A DNA stretch of 64,000 bases, taken from Pseudoneurospora amorphoporcata (taxonomy: Eukaryota; Ascomycota; Sordariomycetes; Sordariales; Sordariaceae). Of the stretch, positions 53,901 through 64,000 are shown in pieces (the stretch's first letter is position 1; every line of letters starts with the position of its first letter). The DNA lies in NCBI GenBank assembly GCA_033297205.1, contig MU859116.1:122367-186366 (forward strand). The letters run 5' to 3'. Under the pieces are notes generated by a model, which was not told where the DNA came from, did not search any database, and was given only the letters and a program-made list of their open reading frames with translations. A program made the position numbers and the translations under genes.

Positions 53901-55705
53901 ACTAGTCTGGTTGACAATGGGGTCGCGCACGTAAAGTTGACAGCAGGTGAGAGCAGCTGCCTCACGGATCTCTGGATCGTCGTCTTCAACGTATTTAATA
54001 GCAACGTCGCGGACGAACTCGTTCAAGACATGTCCTGCAACTTCAGTTAGTTTTCGATCCAACGGGTATCAGCGCCGGCTGGCTGACATCCCAATGACTC
54101 CCTTTCATCGTGACTGGAACCATCAGGTCCTCCCAGGGGAAAAATTGGAAAGCAACGTACCTGAAAAGTCAAAACTACCAAGGGTGTTCAACGCCAGTTT
54201 GACTTCCGCCTTTCCACGCTCCTGCACTGATGGGTCCTTGGGGTCTTTTGGGATGGCCGGAATCGAGGTCAATGTGTTGGGGTGAGGTGCTCCCAGCGGT
54301 CGGAAGGGTTCTCCGCACAACACCTTGCTAAGCATATCGAGCAACCGTTCCTGGATGGTAGCCTTGACGGGGGGGATGTAGAAGGCCATGTCAACCAAGG
54401 CCTGTGTTAGTTTAGGGGTGAGCTCGCAGGCGAAGATGGGATCCAGGAGCGCTTCCATATATTTGCTCAAGGTCTGACCCACGGCCACGGCCAAACGGCT
54501 AATACAATCAAAGACAGGGTCGACCGAACCACGCTTTCTAGACTGTATACTTAGGCCGTCCCGGACATATATGAGAACGTCATCGAGATAGGGGGCGATG
54601 GCGCTCTTGACTGAGTTGGCAACGTTACCGATGGCGAGAAACGCATCGTTTCTTTCCTTTTCCTTCTTAAGCATGTGAGAAAGATGTATCATAAATTTGT
54701 GAAGATATGTTGATGCGAAGTCGTTTGGGGCGTAGTTGGCCAAGTCAGGGATGAGGAGGACCACGGTCTTACGAATAGCCGGGTCCTTGGCGTCCTTGTG
54801 ACGGAAGACGATATCGCATGCCTCGCCGTAATGGGTTTGCATGTACATGCCGCCCTGCTCTAGCAGCTCTTTGAGGACCAAAAGAGAAGCATGAACTGAC
54901 TCGACGGTGTTGGTCTTGAGTCCCCTGTTTGCTTCATGGAACATCTTGTCCATCCACTCCTGCTTCATAGCCTGATCACGTTCCCTAATAATCTTGAAGC
55001 AGGCACTGACGGTCTCTGCAGAGGTAGCTCGGATCAAGAGTCGCTGATCTCGGAGGCCGATCCAGGATTGCTCGAATACGAAGTTGACGTACGGGTACAT
55101 CAGGGTTGGTACATTCCGTGCCAGCTCGCGTAGAATGAGGACGGCGGCATATCGCCTTTCTTCAACTCGCTCTGACTGAAGCCATTCCAAAGCAAGCTTG
55201 ACCTCGGCATCAACAAGCTCCGAGATAAGAGAGCCACCAGGCTTGCAAAGCTTTCCCAAGACAACCGCGGCGGGCTGCATTGGCGTTACATCTTTGCTGC
55301 GGAGAATGTAGCCAATATGCTGCTCGAAACGACTGTACTTGAGAGCCAGGTCTATACCATCGAAGTCAACCAAGGCATCGAGGATGTAGACACCGCCCAT
55401 CCGATCGCATGTGTCGGTCCCTTGTATAAGCGCCATGGTCCTCTGATTGACTGTGTTGAAAAAGGCCGTAAACTGCTCCGCGCCCATTTCTGTAAAGCAT
55501 TGTGAGGTCAGCACGAGTTCCAGTACCAAATGGGAATCGGAGAAGAATCTGAGAACATGGTGAATTTACCTTGCTTCGCAACATTGACGAGGTCTCTAAT
55601 CTGCCGAGCAGCGCGCTTCCGTGCGTCGTCGGTAGAGGTGCGATTCCTCACATCGCGAATGTGTGTTTCCAGCGTTGCCGCTGCTTGCTCCTTTGTCAAC
55701 GACAT
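47914..55705 (-). CDS. tor: TOR serine/threonine kinase (PIKK family)
   Basis: TOR is the catalytic core of TORC1/TORC2 and couples nutrients to growth. Exons are 55705-55570, 55489-54161, 54034-53145, about 53048-48465 and 48405-47914. The start of exon 4 is uncertain within about 50 bp. Length is about 2476 aa. HEAT repeats fill the N-terminal half (for example [29 protein letters not shown]). FAT follows, then an FRB domain ([17 protein letters not shown], with the Ser that rapamycin resistance mutations hit, and [19 protein letters not shown]). The kinase has [15 protein letters not shown], the catalytic loop [12 protein letters not shown] and HIDFGDCFE. The FATC end is [20 protein letters not shown] to GWCSFW. 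A PxGPNF- and Ser-rich insert separates kinase and FATC. The intact FRB predicts rapamycin-FKBP12 sensitivity. Confidence 0.97.
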
Positions 55706-57266
55706 CTTCTTGTTGTCCGACTATGATGTCTTGTTCTCTTTCTGGTGTCGGACAGCCTCGTCTGCAACTAGGCCGATTGTCGCTGGCCCATAGTCGACGG
55801 GGACAGTAGGCTTCAAGAGCCGGTTGACCGGCCGGGACGAAGGGCACGTGTGTAACAGCTACGCCTTCTTGTCGCAGTGGTCAGGCGGGCCGCGGGGTAG
55901 TGGAGCTGTCGAACGGTCGGCTGGTTGGTTTGGGGTTGATCGAGATAGAAGAAGGTGTTAGCCCAGGCGAAATGCAAGAGAAATATTTGGGATGGAACGG
56001 GCAAGTAGGCGTGCGGTAGTGTCCAGCAACGTAACACGCTCGCGAGTCGCAATAACCGTCGGTCAAGACAGACAAAGTGAATAGGCCGTAGATAGAATAC
56101 AGTTGTAACTACGCGTTGCCGAAATGAAAAGTAAATCGCGTGGTTCTGGGTATCGTAGAAGCTTGGGAGCTCTCGAGGCTTCAAGTTGGAGTGGAAAGTG
56201 GTTGTTGAGAGAAGGTCGGGAATGGATAGACCGCTGAATGGCAGTCTGGGAGACCCTGGTTCTAGACTCTAGTCGCCGTTGTCAAGTTGTTGTGATGCGG
56301 GGGATCGAACGGTCGGGTTGAAGTTCGAGAGAGCGGACGACAGAGAGGGAGGAGGGGTTCCACGCTGCGTCACTGGATGAAACGGGCCACGACGGATAGG
56401 TATTGTGGGTGGATGGCCGGGGCCGGGGACGGGGACGCGGGAAGGTCTCAAGCCTGCCGTTGTTTGCGCGGTGGGTGGGTGGTCGGTCGGTCCAGGTCCC
56501 AGGTCGATTTCAAAAAGTCTTCCAAATCAACAACCACGGCGATGGAATACGGCGGGCCGTGAATGTGCCAAGCAGCCGATGTCCTCGTTGGTTGATTTGT
56601 TCGACGACGTTGTTGCTCTAGGTACACAAAGTAGGTCGCCGAGCGCAGTGGAGCTGTCTTGTCTAAGGTACCCCTGCAGCCTCGTCCCATGAGGCTTCAA
56701 ATGGAAGTCGGCACCTGCAGGCTTACTAGTGTACTGGCTGCTGTAATGGACGGCCTGCTTGGCACACCGGGCGCTTTGACGCGCTTGATCCCGCCGCGGA
56801 TGGAAGATGCCCCCCTGCCGTGAACTTTAAATTTACAGCGGCGGGACCTGTTTGTGTTGGAAGTTTACACGAGTTACGTTATCACGAGGGTAGACGAGAT
56901 GGTGTACAACTTGTATTGAAAAGATTGAAAAAGAAGAAAAGGAGAAAAAGGGTAAGGTAGGGAAATCCCTGATTAAAGATATGAGTAGAGGTTACGTGTT
57001 TGGATTGACTCTGTTATGCAAGAATATTGTTAAGGCATGCAGTCAATATTCAACAGTCCTAGGTAGTTTCCACTTAATCCTTTTCAATTCTTATCTTATC
57101 TTGACCGCATCGCTTGCTTTTAACACCAACACACGCCACTCCATCTCCGGCATCAACTGGAAGCCCAATTGTCACCGTCTTCTTCATCGCCGTTGTCTTC
57201 CTCTACTCCACCATCATCCACCACCAGCAAAGACAACCCCCTAGACTACCTGTACACATCACCACC
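55706..57266. other. Divergent promoter region between TOR and rtf2
   Basis: This 1.56 kb stretch carries the leaders of TOR (minus) and rtf2 (plus). GGGGCCGGGGACGGGGACGCG near 56419-56439 and a CGGTCGGTCGGT-type tract near 56483 are the only compositional features. The A-rich part at 56926-56955 and the pyrimidine-rich part near 57180-57235 precede rtf2. No coding region is supported. Confidence 0.4.
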
Positions 57267-58217
57267 ATGGGCAACGACGGTGGCTCCATCCCCAAGCGCC
57301 GCGAGCTCGTCAAAGAAGCAGCGCGCAACCCGACAGTAAGCGAGCTCAAAGCGACCGTCTTCGAATCGCTCAACCACGCCTGGACCCACGATCCCATCTC
57401 TTCGGAGCCCATCGATCTCGAAACCGTCGTGTCTGACTGGCGGGGGCGTCTCTACAACTACGAATCCATCCTCAAGGGACTCACTACTGAGCCCGGTAGC
57501 CATGACGCCGAACCCAAGAAAGATGACACCACAACTAGCGGCAACGGTGAGTCGGCAACGCCAACCATCTTTGCTACCGAGCTAAGCTTCGTCTCCACGG
57601 GCATCAAATCCCTTCGCGACGTGGTCAAGCTCAAGTTCAAGCGGTACAGACCCCCTGGCAATGCGAAAGAGAAGGAAATCTTCGCGTGTCCCGTCACACT
57701 GAAAGAGCTGGGCGCATCGACGAAATCCGTCTATCTGGTTCCCTGCGGGCACGTGTTTGCGGAAATGGCCATACAGATGATTACAGATGGTAGTACAGAT
57801 AGTACAGAGGAGCAGGAGCTATGCCCGGAGTGCAGCGAACCGTTCAACAAGTCGGAGGACGTGGTCCCGATTCTACCGACCGACAAGGCGGATATCAACC
57901 GGTTATCCAAGAGGATGGAACATCTCAAGGCGAAGGGGTTGACGCATAGCTTGAAAAAGGACAAGAGCGCGAGCAAGGAGAAGAAGAACAAGAATAAGAG
58001 TAAGCGCACGGCTGATGAGGCTAATGTCAATGGTGATGCGGAAAAGGAGAAGGAGACGAAGAAGGCGAAAAAGAGTACTGCTGCTTCTGAGAGTATCTCT
58101 AGCCGGGTGAGTGGCATCAACAATCCCGCCACGGCTGCGCTCACTGCGAGGGTATTAGCGGATCAGGATGAGGCCATGAAGCGACGGAAACTAGCTGCTG
58201 CTGCTGGATTTCGATGA
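57267..58217 (+). CDS. rtf2: Rtf2-family RING-like nuclear protein
   Basis: A single exon of 316 aa. Start chosen at 57267 (ACCACCATGGG context), where the family N-terminus MGNDGGSIPKRRELVKEAA begins; the open frame extends upstream but without an ATG. The Rtf2 domain carries a degenerate RING: FACPVTLKELG, VPCGHVFAEMAI and LCPECSEPFNKSEDVVPI. The Lys-rich C-terminal third (KEKKNKNKSKRTAD, KKAKKSTAAS) is a nuclear-localisation-type tail, ending AAAAGFR. Rtf2 proteins act at stalled replication forks (fission yeast) and in pre-mRNA splicing of specific introns. The length and layout are normal for the family. Confidence 0.92.
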   Translation: MGNDGGSIPKRRELVKEAARNPTVSELKATVFESLNHAWTHDPISSEPIDLETVVSDWRGRLYNYESILKGLTTEPGSHDAEPKKDDTTTSGNGESATPTIFATELSFVSTGIKSLRDVVKLKFKRYRPPGNAKEKEIFACPVTLKELGASTKSVYLVPCGHVFAEMAIQMITDGSTDSTEEQELCPECSEPFNKSEDVVPILPTDKADINRLSKRMEHLKAKGLTHSLKKDKSASKEKKNKNKSKRTADEANVNGDAEKEKETKKAKKSTAASESISSRVSGINNPATAALTARVLADQDEAMKRRKLAAAAGFR

Positions 58218-58465
58218 CGGCATGTTTTAGCAAGCATTGACCAGCCATGTCTCTTTTCTTGTTTCTCGTTATAGTCAAAAAGATACCAATGTACCTTATA
58301 TGATTCTCTCTTAAAAGCGACTAGCAGGCTTGCTTGACTCAAAACGATCTACATACAGACCAACACAAACATATAGACAACAACCAAAAACAGGATTTCA
58401 CCAGTTCTACACCATCAACAAACCGTCCTGTTACCCTCCTTCCCCGAGTCCCCTTCTTCCCCTGC

Positions 58466-60433
58466 TCAAAGCTCATCATGCTTAGCCCCAACGCCCTCCC
58501 CGCCGGCCACATCTTCACAAGCCGCCGGAGTACCAACCTCCATCCGATAAACACACTTCTCGCTCTCACTGACCCTCCAAAGCTCATCCTTCTCCGCACA
58601 CGCCAACCACACATCCGTCCGTCTCTGCGGTCCATTCCAGCATCCCTGGCCATTCTCATACCTCAACACCATTCTGGGCCCCTTACCGAGCCCCTTTCCA
58701 TCCACGCGGTCCTCCTCGTCGGCAATTTCGGTAGTGATCCGCTCAAAGTTACCCATGTTGGTGTTACCATGGCCCTTCTTGGATTTTTGCGTGGTGCGGT
58801 CGAACCAGCACAGCTCGTACTCGTACTCGCCCACGTCGGCGCTGACGCACTGGCCCTTGAGCGCGCGGAAGATGTCGTCGGGGCCGTAGTCCTTGGCCAG
58901 GTCACGCTCCTCGTCGGAGAGTTGAGTGGTCTTGGTGGTGTGCTCGGCGCGGGCGGCCTCGAGAGCGTCGCGCGCGGCCATGACCAGCTTGGATTCCACG
59001 GGCCCACCCGTGGTCGGGTTGTCGGCTAGGATGCCGTTCTCGATCAACCAGACTTTGAGGGAGGAAATCTTGGTGTGGATGAAGGACCGAACCGAGGGCG
59101 GTAGGTAGGCTTCTAGGTTGTAGACTGGTGTTGATTGTTAGTGTAAGATATAGAAAGTAGAGATGGGAGACATGGGGGAAGTACATACCAATGTCGGCAT
59201 CGCTAGTCTCCTCCTCCTGGAACTCAGCCCAGTTAATCCCCGAATCGGGTCCATCCTCCTTGAGCACCTCCAAAACATCGGCATCAACAACCTCCGACTT
59301 TTTGTCGGTAGGCTTGCCAGCAGCATAGTTCTCATACCCCTGGACAGCCGCCTTGACACCCTCGTCGTTGAAGTTGGGGTTATACTCCTCCTTGAGCTTG
59401 CTGAGGATATCCTCCAGCTGATGGACCCGATCCTGCAAGTCATCTCGCTGATCCAGCACCTTATCCAGAGTATCCCTCAGCTCATCGACGCGCTTCTTCG
59501 CCAGTCCCACAAGAACACCCAGCTTCCCGCCCTCGCCCTCCTGCTTCACCACCTTTCCTCTCTCCGCCCTTTCGACCTCATCGTACTTGCGCTGCAACTC
59601 CGCCTTCTGCACCTCCAAGTTTGCCAACTCCTCCTTGAGGGTAGCAACCTTGTTCTCCACCCTCCGGCGCAGCTCGCGCGCCTCTTTGACGAGCGTCCGT
59701 CTCCGCTTGGCCGACCTTTCCTTGCTCTGCCTCCGCTCGTCTTTAATACGGCGGTACTCCTTCCCGATGGACGCGCAGCGGTTCTCGCACCTGGTGCCGC
59801 CGACGTGCAGGGACTCGTCGGTGCCGTCGCAGCAGAGCTCGTGGTCGCACACGCCGTCGTCGACGTACATGAAGGGGATGTAGGCGCCGATGTGGCCCTT
59901 GTTCTCACACCAGAAACCGGGAAGGGCGCGCGTGGTGTTGGTGGTGCCCGTCACGGAACCGGGCAGGGGCTGCTCGGGAGAGAGAGGGTCGAGGTGCGAA
60001 CATGCTGAGGTGCCGGGCTCGTCGGAGCCGTCGGGACAGTCGCACGAGTTATCATTGACTTGGGAGGAGCGGAGCACGATGGACGGGTTGCTGATGCAGG
60101 TGAAGGTTTCTTTGTTGGTGTAGAACTTTGCGACTGTTGGGAGGGGGAGGAGGTGGTTAGCTATCCGAGTCTTGGACGTAGGGGACCTGGGGTCGTTGGT
60201 ATAGAAAAAGAAACAGATAGAGTTCTCTCGATCTAAAGTGGTGGCATCACAGCAATTCTTGATTTCACACCCAAACACCGTCTCGGGCGGACCATCAAGG
60301 TGCCGTGTGTAAACAACATGGGAAGCTTCCACTTACATTCAGGCCCAACTCCTCTGGGGGCACTCTCAGTAGCAGCGATAGTGCCAGTAGGAGCAATGGT
60401 GCTCAGCAGCACCAAAGCAGCAGTCCGTCTCAT
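58466..60433 (-). CDS. gtb1: Glucosidase II beta subunit (protein kinase C substrate 80K-H-like)
   Basis: The non-catalytic subunit of ER glucosidase II, which retains the alpha subunit and recognises mannose on N-glycans during quality control. Exons 60433-60337, 60133-59189 and 59124-58466 give 566 aa. The N-terminus MRRTAALVLLSTIAPTGTIA is a signal peptide, and exon 1 splices in phase to give GVGPEFAKFY. LDLR-like Cys-rich repeats follow (NDNSCDCPDGSDEPGTSAC, DDGVCDHELCCDGTDES). Next is a long Lys/Glu coiled coil (about 170-330). The C-terminal MRH domain includes LKGQCVSADVGEYEYELCWF and YENGQGCWNGPQRRTDVW. The protein ends in the ER-retrieval signal HDEL. The 203-nt first intron is unusually long for this gene set. 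Confidence 0.95.
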
Positions 60434-60962
60434 TGTCGTCTATGTACAACTCTAAGTCCGACGAGTTGGAAGGGAAGAAAACGACCGAAAGAGTCAAATC
60501 ATCCAAGGTTGAACAATCTCGAAAACAATTGCCAGTTTGGCATGGATGCTGTAGCTTGACGGGCGGATAGCTGTCCGTCCAGTGGGGGTCTATCCGATGT
60601 AATTGTTAGTGCAGTGCCCAGGGGGTCAGGACAGCTTGCACTCCTGCCAGCTGTCAGCTTGGGTGCTGTCACGTGCCGTTTCTGCCGGGCGGCAATGTTT
60701 AAGCGCGCTCGAGATTTGAGACGATGCGCGGGAAGCTAACCCCTGCCGCTGCCGAGCCGCGCCAAACCCCACCGTAGAAAAAGTCGGGTTCCCAAAGCTG
60801 CCCCGCTATTTCGCGATAGCATCAAGTTGTTGATCAACCATCAGCAACGAAATATCAACGACGACGACGACGACGACGACAAGGAGACCGTAAACCCCGG
60901 CGCGAACTTCTCAATACAAACCCCTTCAGCTGGAGATCTCCAATCCAGATAACCAAGCCATC
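60434..60962. promoter_or_regulatory. Divergent promoter of gtb1 and the GCIP-like gene
   Basis: The 529-bp gap contains a (GAC)n microsatellite, ACGACGACGACGACGACGAC, at about 60860-60881 in the leader of the plus-strand gene. A CACGTG-like core (GTCACGTGCC) lies at 60669-60678, a potential bHLH site. Confidence 0.45.
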
Positions 60963-62168
60963 ATGTCCTCCTCCACCACCACCGCCACCACACCCGCCAC
61001 GGGTCTTGAAGCCCTCAACAACCTCGTCACCTCGACCCTCGACCTAATCACCCGCCTCGAAACCGTCGTCGCCAGCTTAACCGCTGAAAACGCCCAACGC
61101 CCAGATCGCCCTTCCACAGAAGAACAGTCATCAAACCCCCACCCAGAGATAAACCCACTCCTCCTCGCCTCCGACGCCTCCACTCTCCTCCGCGCCCACG
61201 CCACCAAACTCTCCCTCCTAATCATCAACGAGCCCTTTACCCCGTCGGCCATCATCTCCATACTCCGCCAGTTAACCGCCGGCCCGCTCCCCGGCCTCGC
61301 CTCCGCCGCGCAGATTTGTGTCGCCTCGCAATGGACCAAGACGATCAGTGCCGATTTGGCCTATCGGATTTCGAGAGTGTTGAAGGAAACGAGGGGGTTG
61401 GTAGAAAAAATACCGGGCGATGGGAAGGCGCTTAAGGATACCCCCGCGGGAGCTGGAGGAAACAAAAGGGGAGGGGGAAAGCAAGGAAGTGTAGCGAACA
61501 CGGGCACCCTATGGGCGGCATGTGATGAGCTTGTTGCATTCGCTAAGCGTGGGTTTGCGGGGAATGTGATCAAGAAGACGGAGGAAATGAAGGATACGGT
61601 CAAGGATGTTATGCAGGAGTTGAAGGAGTGGGGGGAGGAGACTGGGTCTGATGATGACGAGGAGGAGGAGGACGACGATGACGACGAGAATGAGGATGAG
61701 GACGTGAAGGGGGTTATGCAAAGCTCGGAAGCGGCCAAGATTGCAGACACACAAGCTATGCTTGACGACCTGATGAACTCGTCCAGTTATATCCCGCGCG
61801 ACGACCCGGACAAGATCCGCGAGCGGCTGGAGAGCTGTCTGCGCCGGTTGAGGCTGGTGACGCTGCTGTACCAGGCTGTTGCGAAGCGCAGGTTTAAGAG
61901 CCTGCCGCAGGCTGCGCCGGCGCAGGGGTCAGATGTTCCGAAGCGGTTGGATGAGATTATGGTCTTGCTGAAGAAGATCCCGGAGAGGTTTGGTAGTCTG
62001 GCGCTGGCGTTCTATGAGCTGGATCCCGTGGAGATTGATAAGTTGATGGATCAGTGCTTCTTTGACTGCTTTGCTGTGGCTGAGCTGCTCATTAAGCCAT
62101 GGGATGGCGAGAAGGACGATTTCTCGGATTGGGTGGTCAAGTTCCAAGCGGAGGTAAAGAAGGCTTGA
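60963..62168 (+). CDS. GCIP / cyclin-D1-binding-protein-1-like protein
   Basis: A single exon of 401 aa. The N-terminal helical region, GLEALNNLVTSTLDLITRLE, and ISILRQLTAGPLPGLASAAQ, then TLWAACDELVAFAKRGFAGN and the C-terminal LESCLRRLRLVTLLYQAVAK plus ELLIKPWDGEKDDFSDWV, match the all-helical GCIP (CCNDBP1/Maid) family. A very acidic insert, GSDDDEEEEDDDDDENEDED (about 226-245), separates the halves. Human GCIP binds D cyclins and HLH proteins; the fungal role is not established. There is no signal peptide. ATG is in ATCATGTCC context after the (GAC)n leader. Confidence 0.85.
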   Translation: MSSSTTTATTPATGLEALNNLVTSTLDLITRLETVVASLTAENAQRPDRPSTEEQSSNPHPEINPLLLASDASTLLRAHATKLSLLIINEPFTPSAIISILRQLTAGPLPGLASAAQICVASQWTKTISADLAYRISRVLKETRGLVEKIPGDGKALKDTPAGAGGNKRGGGKQGSVANTGTLWAACDELVAFAKRGFAGNVIKKTEEMKDTVKDVMQELKEWGEETGSDDDEEEEDDDDDENEDEDVKGVMQSSEAAKIADTQAMLDDLMNSSSYIPRDDPDKIRERLESCLRRLRLVTLLYQAVAKRRFKSLPQAAPAQGSDVPKRLDEIMVLLKKIPERFGSLALAFYELDPVEIDKLMDQCFFDCFAVAELLIKPWDGEKDDFSDWVVKFQAEVKKA

Positions 62169-62448
62169 AGCTTGAGGGGAGAGGTTTTGACTAAAAAGCA
62201 AAGGAGCGTCTATTTCATGTACTGAGGAGTGAAACTAACTATATACCCAAATTCCATTGCCAGTGATGGCAGCCAACACAATATCCAACAATCCCCAGCT
62301 ATGTCTCCGGCTTCGTATCCTTCCCGGAGTTATACGCTTGCGCGTTATCTGCATTCTTTCAATCTATCCAACTTTCAACCTGTCAAGCCAATTACTCTAT
62401 TAGATCATTAGGAGTAGAGTGTACGGATATCGTGTTCTTCAACTGCCC
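62169..62448. other. Convergent 3' intergenic region
   Basis: A 280-bp gap between the ends of the GCIP-like gene and the multicopper oxidase gene. Nothing recognisable. Confidence 0.4.
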
Positions 62449-63670
62449 TTAGATACCGGAGTCGTTCTTCGGCTGCCAAGGGGGGTTGGTGTCAATATAG
62501 CTTTGCCAGGCCTTGCAGTTGTCTTCGATAAAGTCCAGGTCCATGATGTCCTTGATTTCGTTCTTTCTTTCTAGGAATTGCACGCTCAAGCCCACACTGG
62601 CGTGCCACCGTTAATTCGTAGTTATGTTAGCAAAGTGACTTGGGGAGAAGGAGCGGATGAATTGCTTACGGCAATGTGACAGTGGAATAACCAAGCACCC
62701 GGATTGTCGTTTCGGAAGGCCACAATCAGCCAACCTTTGCCGGACAACATGGTGGCGTCGCACCGTGTCGGGTTAGTGAAGTTCCCCATATCGGGAGCGT
62801 CACGGACAGGGTCAAAATGCCGGACTGGCGTCATGGCATCGTTCAGGACTGAGTCGTCCAGTGCTGGAGACCTGCTGACGACAACAAAGTCATGGCCCTG
62901 TTTTACACAATTGCGTAAGTATATAAAGGCTCATGTATACGGTACAATGAGAAGAGTAGGTCATCTGGATCCAGGCGATTGGGTCGTAACGGTGTGATAG
63001 TCTCGGAGGCTTACGTGTAGATGCAGTGGGTGAGGAACATTGAGTTCGTTCTCAATAAGCCAAAAGCTCCACTAAACTCAAGCTAGCATGATGATGGCAT
63101 TCGTATGTCATTGACTGTGGATGAGGGAAAGAGGCCTACCTGGCTGCCAGATGGGATTTCCAGTAGGTTTTCATTATCAGGCCACGAGGTGTTGCCTTCC
63201 CGGACAAATTCCAAAATATGTTTCTCCCACATAACGTTGAGGCCGGTATTATTGACGGTCCAAAATACTTGGCTCCTATTTGTGTCACGCAAAAGATTGA
63301 CCGAGAGAGTGTTAGATGGAGAGATATTGAACTCGCTCCGGGGGATATCGCGGGCCACAACGGGCCGAAAGTCTGTAGTATCTTCACAGCGCAAATTCAC
63401 CGGGTCTGGTCCGTCAACAATCGGAAGTTGGTCAGTCGCAGTCGGGTGGTCGTAGCTCAAGATTGCTGCAGGGCGTTTATTTTGAGAGTTTCCACAAACT
63501 CCATTTGTAGGTTGGGTAGCGTTGATCGAGTAATTGCCATTGCCGGGGTCGCCAGCGATTTCTTCTTCAGATTTTCCCTGGGTCAGGTACCTCGAGGTCA
63601 TGCTACGGGAAATTCTGGAATGGTTGCATGTAGGACCCGTCACTTGAACGAGCCCACCAAGGCGACACAA
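62449..63670 (-). CDS. C-terminal half of a laccase-type multicopper oxidase, 5' part missing and last acceptor broken
   Basis: Multicopper oxidases oxidise phenols or metals with O2. Exons seen: from about 63570 (5' limit unclear) to 63140, 63071-63015, 62897-62670 and 62607-62449. The translation includes NYSINATQPTNGVCG (end of cupredoxin domain 2), VFWTVNNTGLNVMWEKHIL, WSFWLIENELNVPHPLHLH/GHDF (copper ligands HxxHxH), GWLIVAFRNDNPGAWLFHCH and, after the last intron, WHASVGLSVQFLER. It ends in DTNPPWQPKNDSGI. The last intron has a GTAAGC donor and GCTAAC branch, but GG (62609-62608) where AG should be. The next AG (GCCAG) would delete the TGG-CAC encoding the His ligand. Upstream of about 63570, no copper-site motifs of domains 1-2 appear before 64000. 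A relic is likely, though a gene continuing beyond the window is possible. Confidence 0.7.
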
Positions 63671-64000
63671 ACATGAATTGTAAGAGGGCGGAGTTAACGG
63701 ATGACAGCCACAACTCCTTGGTAATAGTCTTCTGGTCTAATATCACTCGAGTATCTCGCAGTCGCCATGAGGACAGTGACCAAAACTGATGGCCCCCATA
63801 TAGAGGAGAATGTCTTTTCGGACTGTAGAGAAAGTCTTCAGGGACTGTAGCCCCACCCACTCCCTACCCTTCCCGCGCGCTAATGCACGCCAAAATTTTT
63901 GAACTAACCAAATCGCTCGCATCCATTTGAGTCTCCACACTCGTCTTAGCAGCGGTATTCTTTCATAGATTTCACCCAGAAATCTTAGCATTACATTCTT
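63671..64000. other. Right edge, unresolved sequence upstream of the oxidase
   Basis: Minus-strand frames are open here (for example QSLKTFSTVRKDILLYMGAI) but none shows the WHG, WYHSH or SHF copper motifs expected for the N-terminal half of a laccase. A GTTAGT donor-like site lies near 63915. I cannot assign it. Confidence 0.3.

Noticed and set aside
59163..60008. 281-codon plus-strand ORF
   Set aside because: Antisense shadow of the gtb1 coiled-coil exon; Leu-rich translation without domain.

Overview
The window looks like nuclear DNA of a filamentous ascomycete, most likely a Sordariomycete of the Neurospora/Sordaria type. Genes are intron-poor, with short introns (about 55-200 nt) carrying GTANGT donors, CTAAC-type branch sites and YAG acceptors. 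There is one gene per transcript on both strands. The protein set is eukaryotic: TIM17, BLM10/PA200, TOR kinase, glucosidase II beta with HDEL, Rtf2, fungal bZIP, DUF3716 and a multicopper oxidase. The species is inference; no ribosomal or mitochondrial marker is present. The sequence is a draft assembly: it holds a 10-N gap at 44303-44312.

Layout. 1-27 kb is mostly conserved: a partial gene at the left edge, tim17, an Ntn-hydrolase asparaginase, a secreted DUF4185-like protein, a broken SMP-30-like gene, an intron-containing tRNA-Ser(GCU), a RING-like protein, the large proteasome activator gene blm10, a small conserved hydrophilic protein, an arsenite methyltransferase divergent from a bZIP factor, a VOC/glyoxalase-fold protein and a CAP (PR-1-like) secreted protein. 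28-45 kb is an accessory-looking block of fast-evolving, low-complexity proteins: a six-repeat Lys/Ser protein, an IH-rich minisatellite ORF, an acidic ORF, an AT-hook protein, a 1336-aa protein with three copies of a C2H2-like module plus DUF3716, a paralogue of the AT-hook protein's N-terminal domain, and a Gln/Pro-rich coiled-coil protein. Several of these carry single-base lesions. 45.8-62.2 kb is conserved again: a Cys-rich GPI-type protein, TOR kinase, Rtf2, glucosidase II beta and a GCIP/CCNDBP1-like protein. The right edge carries the C-terminal half of a laccase-type multicopper oxidase whose last intron lacks an AG acceptor.

How the genes relate. Most neighbours are functionally independent housekeeping genes (mitochondrial import, proteasome activation, growth signalling, ER glycoprotein quality control, replication-fork/splicing). 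The clearest functional pairing is the methyltransferase and bZIP gene, which share a 641-bp divergent promoter. The most novel region is 28-45 kb. It contains an exon-modular zinc-finger array with conserved intron phases, flanked by two members of an unnamed beta-rich domain family that appear to share an intron position.
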